Made by a program: the position numbers and the translations under genes
DNA from: Zeus faber
Lineage: Eukaryota; Chordata; Actinopteri; Zeiformes; Zeidae
Reading direction: 5' to 3'
Length of the DNA: 64,000 nucleotides
NCBI GenBank assembly: GCA_960531495.1
Contig: OY482859.1
Coordinates: 14,916,274 to 14,980,273 of the forward strand
In this document: piece after piece, positions 48,613-64,000 of the stretch
Numbering within the stretch: position 1 is the first letter of the stretch
Layout of the letters: each line of letters opens with the position of its first letter
The notes under the pieces: model-generated
Told to the model about the DNA's origin: nothing
The model's input: only the letters and a program-made list of their open reading frames with translations
Database searches by the model: none

Positions 48613-49858
48613 GGAAAAGGAACGCGAGCCGAGCGAGCGAGCGGCGCCACCACCACCACCACCACCACCACCATCACCACCACCATCGCTCTGACGCTCC
48701 GACAATCAATGTCACTACGGCCGCGAGCGCGTTCGTCTCGCGCTTATTAGAACCAATTGATCCTTTTTTTAATTTTTTTTTTTTTTTTAATTGTTATTAT
48801 AGTTGTTCCGTCTCGCGCTGACATTTTAGTGCGGCCCGCGCATTACCGGTGTGTGTGTGTGTGTGTTTTTTTTTGTTTTTTTGGGGGGGGGTGGAGGGGG
48901 GTCGTGAGGGTGGTGGTGAAGGGGAGGGGAGGGGGGGGGGGGCGCTTGCAATGAAATGCTGATGGACATCGAGTGAAGATGGGGATCCTGGGCTCCGGCC
49001 GCTTCTTCCTGCCCTGCACTCAGCCGGGCGGCTGAAAGAAAAGAAAAAAAAAAAAAAAAAATGCAGACGAAAACGGATTTTGTTTTGGATGTCGACGTGG
49101 CCGCGCCGGGCAGCGAGAGGGATCCGCGGACGGACCGGGGGACGCACAAAGCCAGCGAGATGAGGGAAATTGACCGCGATCTGACGTTCTAGGGGACGCC
49201 AGTGAGGGACAACAAAACAAAAACAAAACAACAAAAAAAAATAATAATACCCCACTCGTGTGAACACCCCATTCTGTCTTTTTGGATTATGATTTTTGAC
49301 GGGGGTCCCAAATATGACTGTGTGGAGGAAATGCCGTTTTCCAGATCGCGTCTTCTATTCCCGTGCAGCTCCGCGGTGCTCGCCGCTCCACTCGGCAACT
49401 CTCTCTCGGTCTTTTGCTTTGGGTAGCAAAAAATGTAGTCTTATTTTTCATTTTTATCCTTATTTTAATTTTTTAATTTTTTTTTTTTACTGTAAGCCCG
49501 CTCGCGTCTGATGATGTGTCTTTTAGATCGGCGGTGAAGAAAATGGGACAATAGGAATCTAATTATCTGAGATATAAGGGAGTTTTTTTGGTGGGGGGAG
49601 TGAGTGGGGGGCGGAGGGGGGTGATACCTCTAGACAGCATTTTTGCCGAGTTGTTTGAGCAATGAATATTGAAACTGTCTGGGCCAGCTAGAAAGGAAAA
49701 TCGTTCATCCGCATTGGCTTAGACACACATGCCATCAGTGGGGCAACAACATCCAAGACCAGATCCCCGATTTCTGGGCTTTCCACAGAACAGCAGCGGT
49801 ATAAATATGTTCCATTGAAAGAAAAAAAAAAAAAAGCTCTGATGTGTCATAATAACAG

Positions 49859-49926
49859 TAATAATAATAATAATAACAATAACAATAACAATAATAATAA
49901 TAATAATAACAATAATAATAACAATA
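49859..49926. repeat. (AAT/AAC)n trinucleotide tract
   Basis: Mixed AAT and AAC repeats about 100 bp upstream of the marchf9 start codon. Confidence 0.9.
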
Positions 49927-50025
49927 AAAGGGGAAGGATCGCATCCCCAGTCACAAAGAACCCCAACCCTTTTTTTTCACACGGAATTTAGTTTATTCTG
50001 AAGGTTTGTCTTTATGTAGCCAACC

Positions 50026-51791
50026 ATGTTCAAGTATCGAATACGCATGTTTTTTAACGAACTGAAAGTCCTGGTTTTCATGCGATCCGATTCGAGACAG
50101 TCCGGCACAGACGTAGAGAGACGCTCCGCCAACATGCGAGGTCTGGGGATGGGCGGCTGCGGCTGGCCCCCCTTTGTCGACTGCCATTCCCGGGATGATG
50201 AGGAGGAGTACTACGGCAGCGATCCGCGGCCACGCAGCCTGGCTTTTGAGGAGAAGGACCCCAAGCTGCAAGTGGGCCTGGACGCTGTGTCCCTGGCCAG
50301 CACGGCCAGCAGCATGCGCACGCCCCAATGTCGGATCTGCTTCCAAGGCCCCGAGCAGGTAGATATGGGCTCCATCATCGTGCCCCACATTCCTCTCTCC
50401 CCTCGTCCCAAACCACTGCCTCCCTTTTAAAAATGCCAGAAAATTGAGTTTGGGTGAAGCCCAGGATTTGGCCTCATTCCTCTTTGTGAATAATATTCTA
50501 ATGTCTAATAATCTACTATAAATAATGCTTTGTTCATGGGTACTGGTGGCGAGGAGGCAGTTCCCACACAACTGAAATCTGGTCAGCATAGCAACAAAGA
50601 AAGTTAGCCAATTAGGTCTGCAGGATGACAAATAGAGTGAGAAGGAAGGAATATGCATGAGTTAACAATCACGGTGTCTAGGTAAATTAACCCTAGCAAT
50701 GAACTAAATCAGCCTGATCGGTATGGTCAACTGCTGATTAGATCTTGAACTATTAAAAACAACACAACTGTGACAATAACATGCGTGTAATACAACGCGA
50801 ACGCCATCAGACCGATTACTGTATTTTTCACCCCAATTTTTTAAGCATCAATTAGCCAAGTGCAGCTATCTCTGGTCTGTGGCCAAATGTGAGCCTCACC
50901 AGATGTGCAGAAACCTGTGCCACCTCACTCAGCAGGTAGAGCCAGAGCCGGGGATAATTAGAAACACTGTAAACCCTGAAGAAGCACAGATGGATCTTAC
51001 CACTTAGTCGCCTCCTCAAGATAGGATAATACTCTTATTGCAGCCCATGTGCTAATTTACGAAATCTGCCTCGGAGTTTGCATTGTAAGGCGTAGTGAGG
51101 AGTCGCACGGGAGGGACTTGTGCTCTATCTTAGTTTGAGATTTTTTTTGTCAACACTTGGCCAGACAGGGATTGACCCTCCTCCCATGGCTGCCTTGTCC
51201 ACTCAACATTTTCCAATCAAGAAAGGTTGATGTTTTTGTTTTTTTTGTTGCTCCAGGCTCCGTGGCAAGGTGACTCATCATCCAATGTGGCTCCTACTGT
51301 AGCCGCCTCTTAGCTACAGACAAAGAGCTTGACAAACAAAGCACTGAGCGGAAATCCCCAAGAAAAGTGCCACCAAGTCAGCCGCTCTGAATGACAGTGA
51401 TATGAAGAGCTTGTCGCTCTGGAAATCGACACCGCTTTGGGTCCGTCTGAAAAGTAGACTTGCCAGATTGACTTGGATTCCCAGTGGTGCAGTTAGGGTG
51501 GGCTGGGGTGGGTATTGGGTTGGGTGGGCCCCACGTTGCCATTTTATTTTACCACATTATTGAAGCAGGTCACAGCAGGGGATGGGATCATGTCGCTGTC
51601 AGCGGGCAAATTATCTACAGATATAACCACCTTGCTCTGTGGGCTGAATAGAATATGAATCCCTATTAGCTGGCTGCCAGGGCTGTCAGTATAGGCCATG
51701 GTACAGTAGCTGTGCCGCTCAACGCCGCCAAGATTCACAAAAGTTGGGCCAGGGCTTGCTGGGAAGTCTAGGTGTATAAGGCTTTACATCC

Positions 51792-51840
<49 letters not shown>

Positions 51841-54800
51841 TGTGCATGTGCATTAATGGAGGTAGGAGACATTTTTCTTTAAAGAAAGCAGTCGTCCGCA
51901 CCCTCATTCACTTGTGCTTCCCAAAGGTCCAGTGGTGTGAGGGAACATGGCCTAAAGCTGAAGAGGCCACTTCCAGGCCCTAATTTCATCTAAAGGTTAG
52001 GGCTGAGTAGGGCCAACATTTTTTTTCCTCTATGGATGTGACCCACTAAATTAGCACCTTCACGCTCCTCGGTGAATACATGGGGCTGAGGCTATCCACC
52101 TGGGGGAAGTGTGTGTTGTTTTTTTGCAGAATGTGTAGTGAAAGGGAACTTTGATATTTGGGAGTAGGTGTGCCCTTTTGAAATAATGTTAGAGAGAGAA
52201 GGGGGGTCATGCTATTGAGTGAGTCCGCTCTCCACAGTGGACTCATTTGGGTACGGGCAGAGCATCCTTGTGTAAATCTGACCTTTTAAGCCTCCATGTT
52301 TACCTCATTGCGTCACTTTTGGGTGTACAATTACACTCTCAAAGGGGGTTATCGAGACGGAGGAAAAGCTCCTCTGTTTGCCATTTCTAATGACTTGTGC
52401 TTTGAACTGAGTCAAATTCAACTCAATTCAGAATTGACGAGCTGGAAACCTTAATAGGGACAAGTGTAACATAAGAAGATCTTCCAAATTAAGAGGAATT
52501 AAATACAAAGACATTAAATTCAGTACAGTTCTGCATAATTCATGCCCAAAGCCCAAATAAATGGTCTCATAGAAGAAAGATGGTGATTTAAGAGACTATT
52601 TAAAAATACATTGACATATATTTCAAAATATCATCGCATTACATATAGAACCCTTGTTGGGGTTAGATTAAAAGAAAAAACAATTCTACAGGAGTTTGCC
52701 CCTAGTCCCATGATTTCAACGCATTGATACATATAAACGAATCTCCAAATTCCAAAATTGTAAGTCAAACGAAAAAACAGCAAAAGAAGCTTTCCTTTAT
52801 GGGCTTGAATGTTAGTTATTTGAAAATCAAGCAAAACTACATTGGATGTTTCTTTTAGAATGTAATTTATATTCAAAGATCATCAAAGGTTACCATTTAA
52901 AAGTCATTTTGATATTTCCTAGCCGAGGATCATGACCACACGCACGCACGCAGGCAGGCAGCCACGCAGGCACACACACACACACACACGGGATTCATAT
53001 TCGACTACTGCAGCTTGACATTTTAAACGTCTTTGTCTACATATTGTTTTTATTTGGATCCTTATGTTTCTGATCTACTCATTGTCATTTTTACAATGTC
53101 AATGGTTATTTTAAAGTTCATGAGGTTCCATGTGATTGGAAAAGATTTTATAAAATTGTATTATAATTGATGAGGGTTACAGTAAAAGGCAGGCCGACGG
53201 GAAAAGAAAAGTGTAGAAAAGAAAAAATACCATGCCTTATTTTATTGATCGCAGTAGTTCAAATGATTAAATGAAAATCAGCATATAAACATATAGATTC
53301 ACTCATTTTCATTAGATCTTGTGAATTTTTACGAGCTGCTCTAAAAGGCTAACCACCAGGGATTATTTTGTTTTCGCAGTAATTGCTGTAAACATTTTGG
53401 CCTGCTTACATTTTGACTTTAGAATATAGCTTTCAGTGCTTGCAGCGAATTCATTATTTTCAAAAGCAACCCGCCATCCATTCTGCAGAACAGCGCTTTC
53501 TCCCCTTCCCCAGGTTCAAAACAAAGTGTTTGAGGTCTATCAATAAAAATTTTTGCATTCTTTTTTTTAAGCGAGTGGGCTCGTGTGTCACGAGCTCCGT
53601 ATCGATTGAGGGTCACCATGGCAGCCTGCGTGAACCGTTAGAGCTGAACGTTTCACCTACTGTCTCACCTGCTCCTCCACTGCTGATACCAAGTGCTAAC
53701 CAAGTGCCGTTTGCCGCCAGACTCTGGCATCATCAGGCTGTGCCCAGTCAATGATTTGCCAATGATTCACACTAATTTCACCAACTTTCATGAATAATAC
53801 AGTTAGTAACTCAAGATTTAACCCGTTGTTTGGCGTTTCAAGTCTTTCAATTTGGTTGTGAGGCACGTGGCCGGTGCTGTGGATTTTATTTTCCTCAATT
53901 AAAATCAGTAATTACAGGAAAGAGGAGAAGAGATTTTTTGGAGATTATCAGAGATACACTCTCTAAAGTACTGTCAGACATTTAGCTCCTCAATAGAGTT
54001 GATATGTGACGCTGAGTTCAGGTGACAGAATCTTGCCGTTCTTTTTTTTTTTTATTGCTGAGTGCCAGCAGCCTCCAGGTGCTGCTGTGGCTCTGGGAGG
54101 ACAGACGCTGGACACGCACCAAACAACACGCTGGTCAGCCTCTCAGCAAACACGTAAACTCTTGGCTATGGATTTTAAATGCCATCTTAAGCAGCCTGCC
54201 TAAAATGTCCGTCCACAGCCTCTTCCGCCACCGCTCTGACTATAGCTCCCTTAAATAGAGCCATTACACTTCATGGTTGATAATGAAATAACCAGGGTAA
54301 AACCTTTTTTTTTTTTTTAAACAGGGAAAAATGTAATAAAAACCAAACTGAACCATAACAAAAGAAACTCTGTTGACTTTGCTCTGATTGGATGGTTATT
54401 GATGTGTGTTCTTCATCTGTCCTGCAGGGGGAGCTGCTGAGCCCCTGTCGCTGTGACGGCTCAGTGCGCTGCACCCACCAGCCCTGTCTCATCCGCTGGA
54501 TCTCAGAGAGGGGCTCCTGGAGCTGCGAGCTCTGCTACTTCAAGTACCAGGTCCTGGCTATCAGTACCAAGAACCCACTGCAGGTACCATCTAGAGCTGC
54601 CTTCCACAAATACACACGATTCCAGGATAACACCAGATGGCAAATGGTCTGCCCCTGCAGACTCATAGGGGATCATAATTAATAAGAAACTAAAAGTGAA
54701 TTAATGAGAGGATCCTCCCTCCAACCATGCATAACATTTGAGCTTAGTCATATCCAAACAACTGGGTTCTGGATTTTTTATACCTTGACAATGAATCAGA

Positions 54801-56595
54801 AACCTATAACATAATTGATGTGACACAGTTATGACATGGTCTTCAATATGTAGGCCATCTTGCAGTTTGTCATTTTGATAAGCAAACCCAAGACACGAAG
54901 ACGGAGCATGTAGGATAACGGTAAATATCCATTTACTCCATAATGGTGCTTTTCCCTGAATTTGCCATTGGACGCTCCGCTCTTTGCGAGAACAAATCTT
55001 GCGTATAGTCACAGTGGTGTGAAGACCATTTGCCATATTGTGCTGACACATCCCCCCCTCCTCCCCCCGCCCCACCTCCTCTGCGTCACGGCCTTCTGTC
55101 CTCCTGTTCTGAGGCCACGAATGGCTCCCAAAGCTGTCGACGGGAGGAAACTCCTCGGTCTGCGTGTCCATAGGCACCCTTTGTCTACACACAGTTTATG
55201 GATGAATGACCCAAATCTCTCTTCGGGTTGGTCAAACGTGAGCTCGTGGTGTGTCTCCTCCTCCAGTGGCAGGCCATCTCTCTGACGGTGATAGAGAAGG
55301 TGCAGATCGCTGCCATCATTCTGGGTTCCCTGTTCCTCATCGCCAGCATCTCCTGGCTCATCTGGTCCTCGCTCAGTCCCTCTGCCAAGTGGCAGCGCCA
55401 GGACCTCCTCTTCCAGATTTGCTATGGCATGTACGGCTTCATGGATATCGTCTGCATAGGTAAGAGAGCGGCATATTTTATATAATATCTGCTTCCCTTA
55501 GTTGATGAGTCAGCAGAAGGTAATACGCCATAAAATCCACACACAAACATTGAGGAGAGCACAGGCATAGGCTGCATGAAATAGATAATACCAAGATGTA
55601 ATAAGATGCACTCAGGCGGAAGATGTAATATGAAGCACAGGAGAAATAATGTCAGAATATGGGTTGCAAAGATGTTATCTGCACAAAGCATATCTTTCCC
55701 CAAAATAAACATGTTACATTATGGAAGGGCAAAAGCTGGGAGGATGTCTACATTTTTGCGGACATTTGTTGGTTGGCGAGTCTGACGGGGATACATAAAA
55801 TCACACTCAACAATATCAAAACGTTGAATTCTGGTTGTAACAGCAGGAGGTGAGAACCCACACACTTTTTAAGACGTTTTGCAGAGTAAGAGAGATTTTT
55901 GTTTTTTCAAGCGGCAGTCCAAAATAAGCTTCAGAGTACCTAGAGTGAAACCTGGTAGACCGTTCCTGCGGAATGGTGCATTGGCTGTGCAAGGCAACAC
56001 TGAGAACAGATGGCCTCAGATATCAGCACCGTGTATATTGCCAAGTGACTATTCTAATCTAAAGCTAATGAGAGTTCCTCGGTGTGTTACCGATCGTGAA
56101 TACTGCAGCATGTATTGACCCAAGTTGTTTAGACATGGCATTTAATGTAGAATTGTATGGATTCATGAGTTTAGCTCACACTCATCCTCATCAAAATATC
56201 CTATTTCCTCCTCTCCCAATCGCCCCCCACATCCCTGCATCCATCCATCTTTCTCCTGACCAGGCCTTATAATACACGAGGGCTCATCAGTCTACCGAAT
56301 CTTCAAACGATGGCAAGCTGTCAATCAACAGTGGAAAGTACTGAATTATGAGAAATCGAAGGACTTGGGGGACCCGCTGAGCTCCAGCAGCAAGACAGGG
56401 GGCCGCGGCTCCCGCAGCAACCCCCACGGGCTGGGCAGCAGCAGCGGCGGCCGGCAGAGCAGGAGGTTAAGAACTATTCTCAATCACCACTGCGGATACA
56501 CCATCTTGCACATCCTGAGTCAGCTGCGGTCCAACGACCCGCAGATCAGCGCCACCGCCGACCGGGAGGTGGTAATGAGAGTCACCACCGTATGA
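50026..56595 (+). CDS. marchf9: Membrane-associated RING-CH E3 ubiquitin ligase 9
   Basis: A membrane E3 ligase which, by family knowledge, ubiquitinates surface receptors in the Golgi/endosome system. Four exons at 50026-50358, 54428-54583, 55267-55459 and 56264-56595 give 1014 nt and 337 residues in consistent phase. The N-terminus [17 protein letters not shown] and the GGCGWPPF segment match the MARCHF9/MARCHF4 type. The RING-CH domain has C102, C105, C118, C120, H128, C131, C144 and C147, the C4HC3 order. Two membrane spans follow in exons 3-4 ([20 protein letters not shown] and the [16 protein letters not shown] region), then [20 protein letters not shown]. The C-terminus ends VVMRVTTV, a class I PDZ-type ending. 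Intron 1 is 4.1 kb. Position after tspan31 supports marchf9 over marchf4. Confidence 0.93.
51789..51838. repeat. (CA)n microsatellite in marchf9 intron 1
   Basis: A 50-bp CA run with one GC interruption at the left. Confidence 0.95.
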
Positions 56596-56806
56596 GTCTG
56601 CCCCCACACGTTGGGACGGGATGCATAACGGTCGGTGTGTGTATCCCCCGATTTGGAAGATTGGGGAGGGCATTATAGACCTGTTGTGAAGTACAAAAAA
56701 CTCAAAAAGGCAACAGTTGCCCATGGAGAATGGAGCGAGAGATGCCTGGAGCATCAACAGACAGCACAAACTTAAGGACTTTCTCTCGTTTGTTCTTCTG
56801 ACAAAA

Positions 56807-56812
56807 TAAAGC
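56807..56812 (+). promoter_or_regulatory. Candidate marchf9 polyadenylation signal
   Basis: AATAAA about 210 bp after the marchf9 stop codon. Later AATAAA copies (for example near 57579) are alternatives. Confidence 0.4.
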
Positions 56813-58115
56813 CAATTGCTCCTTTTCAATAATTGAGGAACTGATTATAATGATGGCGAAAAGAATATGTAAGACAACTCAACATAAAGTGTGAGAAGAT
56901 GACTAATGTAAACAGGCTTTATAACTCTATCCGAGATGACATGATGACGTTTTTTTTCCAGTTCACTATCAGGATGCGCAGACATTTTTGTTTGATTTGA
57001 TCCTGTCAGTTTATTTGTACCTATTTCTTTCTTTTTTAAAGCCACTTTGATTTTGTACAAATGTACGGATGATTTTAGAGGAAATCATTGCAACTTACAT
57101 GCCGAGCATTTTTGATCAGCAATGTGTAATTATCTTACGATTTCTACAAGCTAATTATCAACAGACATCTAAAAATGACACACCACATATAAACATGGAA
57201 GAATCACAGAGATGTCTGGGAAAACCTGTAAGTCATTAAGACTAGGGAGGGGTGGGGGGCGGGGAGGGGGGGGGAGAAAGAAATCTGTAAGATTTCAAAG
57301 ACAGTGAATCTCTCTGCAATAAAAAATACTTATGTACATTTCACAGGGAATTTTGCATGGGTGTATAATTTTATCCTTCATCACATAACATAAGCACATT
57401 ACAAAATTTGCTCTATTCCAAATGGTGCTTGCCAAAATAAACACTTTAGAACATCTGACTTCATTGCACCAACTTTTTGTCGACATGACAAATGGCAGTG
57501 TGTTATGGCTATTTCAGCTAAAATACAGATTGTTGCTGCTGTGTGCTGACTCGGATTTGATAACAAGTAAACTATTGGAATAAAATAGGGATTTAATTGA
57601 TCTCTTACGATTCAGTCTCAACCCTGTCTCTTTTTTTTAACCCACTCGTGGCCTTGGCATGCACAGAGTTTCTAGTGGATAGGGGGAATAAATCTGAAAA
57701 AGGCAGGAATAGAAGTTTAACATGGTGGGGAACATGTTTTCTGCGCAACGGTATAGGTTACCATTTCCATACATTCTTACTATAAATACTATAAATACAA
57801 CACACTAGCCTGTGCATACAGACACAGACAGACATAACACTGAAAGGCCAGTGGCTGATATTGTGTGGTTATGTAACTTCTCTTGTCAATTACATGTATC
57901 ACATTGTGAGGAAACACATTTTATTATCTACGACAAATTCCAGTTAAATTCAAATCAATACCATAGGCAGGGGATGCAGGATATGCTTTTTTTTTTTTTT
58001 AAGGAATTGACAGGATGGGTTTGGTAGTCGAGGGTAAAAAAAAAAAAAAAGAAAGAAGATGGGCCAGGATTTGTGCAGTAGTTTCTTTTTCTATTTCCAT
58101 GACTGTCTCCTAGAC

Positions 58116-58351
58116 CAGTGGTTCTCAAAACTCTTTTTAAGTAGCGTAGGCCCCCCAAGACCCTTTTTCAGCTGGGCACCCCCTTAACTGACAATGGGAG
58201 AAAAAAACAAGAATTAACATATAGTATGTACTGTATGTACGTCTTATGTGTTTGGTTTTTTAATTGTTATTGTATATAACCAATATTGTTTTAACACATA
58301 CAATATTCGGAGTACCCCCTGCAGTACCCCCTAGGGGTACCAGAAACACTG
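58116..58351. mobile_element. hAT-like non-autonomous element remnant
   Basis: The left end CAGTGGTTCTCAAAACTC is the common hAT-type terminus found in many vertebrate repeats. The right end CAGAAACACTG is a degraded inverted version. The interior has GGCACCCCCTTAACTGACAA and repeated TACCCCCT words. No clear 8-bp target duplication is visible. Confidence 0.55.
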
Positions 58352-58458
58352 TATAAACCACATTAGTTGGTGAACATTTGTCGCCACCCGGAGGTTGATC
58401 TGTGTTGTCGTTGTTTTATCGTCGCGCATTGTTGTTGTGTTTTTGTTTTTTTTTGCAA

Positions 58459-58473
58459 CCGCAAGAGGGCGAC
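58459..58473 (+). promoter_or_regulatory. CTCF-like motif
   Basis: CCGCAAGAGGGCGAC matches the CTCF core CCASNAGRKGGCRS except for G at position 3. It lies between marchf9 and slc11a2. Confidence 0.45.
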
Positions 58474-58935
58474 AGAATGCAAGTAGGAGGTCTTCCCCGG
58501 CGGAGGGCGGTCTGGGTGGAAGCAGGTGGGTTAGAAATGGGAGTAGTGTTGAGCAATGAACAATAAATAAATAAATAGATAGATACATTTATAAATAAAT
58601 AAATAATACATCACAATAATAATTTCGCTTGCGGACCCCTGTGCAAGTGTGTCCTACAATACCACGGAGTATTATCCACGGAGGGCAGACCCTCTGTAGT
58701 GAAACTGTCACAATCAGGTTGGTAATCTGCCACTTCCAGTCAAACATTTGCCTTGGAATTTGACCTATTTGTCCCCTCCCTCCTTCCTGCCTTCCTTCCT
58801 TCCATTCTCACCGGCAGATCGGTAACTTACCGAGTGGGAATTGATCGACAAATACACCGACGGTTTCGCTTCAGGTGGAGACGCTCCCCCCAAAGAAACT
58901 GGAAGGGGGCCACAGCCACACCCACGGCGACCAGG

Positions 58936-63995
<5,060 letters not shown>

Positions 63996-64000
63996 TGATG

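Larger units (their letters stand above)
47401..50025 (+). promoter_or_regulatory. CpG-rich upstream region and 5' UTR of marchf9
   Basis: The sequence is rich in CpG from about 47440 to 49200, unlike its AT-rich surroundings, and precedes the marchf9 start. It contains poly-G (47863-47899), CCTT/CCCT polypyrimidine (48193-48297), GGGGA-type purine (48541-48612) and CAC (48646-48686) tracts. This fits a CpG-island promoter with an untranslated leader, but the start site is not determined. Open frames through it are low-complexity. Confidence 0.55.
56596..58935. other. marchf9 3' UTR and marchf9-slc11a2 intergenic region
   Basis: No coding exon is supported before 58936. It contains a hAT-like repeat (58116-58351), a CTCF-like motif (58459) and short AAAT repeats near 58562-58605. 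Confidence 0.6.

Noticed and set aside
47479..48705. Long Arg/Pro/Gly-rich open frames on both strands
   Set aside because: They reflect CpG-rich and simple-repeat composition (poly-G, CCTT, GGA, CAC) and overlap on both strands without any recognisable domain.

Overview
The window is vertebrate nuclear DNA, almost certainly from a ray-finned (teleost) fish. The genes are multi-exon with GT-AG introns, the introns are short, microsatellites are abundant, and several repeats look like common fish elements. There are seven protein-coding genes. All have human counterparts on 12q13-q14, but in a partly different order. I did not find a new type of gene system. The most unusual items are structural: an apparently perfect nested inverted duplication at the left end, and a pair of inverted 16-bp minisatellites around a telomere-like tract.

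Layout. 153-1776: complex inverted duplication involving intron and exon sequence of pip4k2c. 1223-2267 (+): last three coding exons of pip4k2c (5' part lies outside the window). 6816-7916 (+): gpr182, CDS in one exon. 10654-14408 (-): zbtb39, three coding exons, convergent with gpr182, with a consensus CTCF-type motif between them at 9510. 15660-18056: intergenic, with the inverted 16-bp arrays and interstitial TTAGGG tract. 18144-35145 (-): agap2, 19 coding exons for the long (PIKE-L type) form plus an alternative first coding exon for the short (PIKE-A type) form. 37106-41134 (+): tspan31, six exons, with two CRE palindromes upstream. 41135-50025: tspan31 3' UTR, repeats including a 372-bp MITE, and a CpG-rich region leading into marchf9. 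50026-56595 (+): marchf9, four exons. 58936-63962 (+): slc11a2 (DMT1), 14 coding exons, cut off by the window end.

Exon boundaries were set by hand from splice sites, reading phase and resemblance to remembered vertebrate proteins. The totals close in frame: agap2 3624 nt, tspan31 639 nt, marchf9 1014 nt, zbtb39 2652 nt. No homology search was run, so names rest on recognition of conserved segments.

The genes are not an operon-like unit. Products are a phosphoinositide kinase, a scavenging chemokine receptor, a BTB zinc-finger factor, an Arf-GAP/GTPase, a tetraspanin, a membrane E3 ligase and an iron transporter. Their shared interest is synteny: agap2-tspan31-marchf9 keeps the human order but lacks CDK4, and the zbtb39/agap2 junction carries the telomere-like tract.
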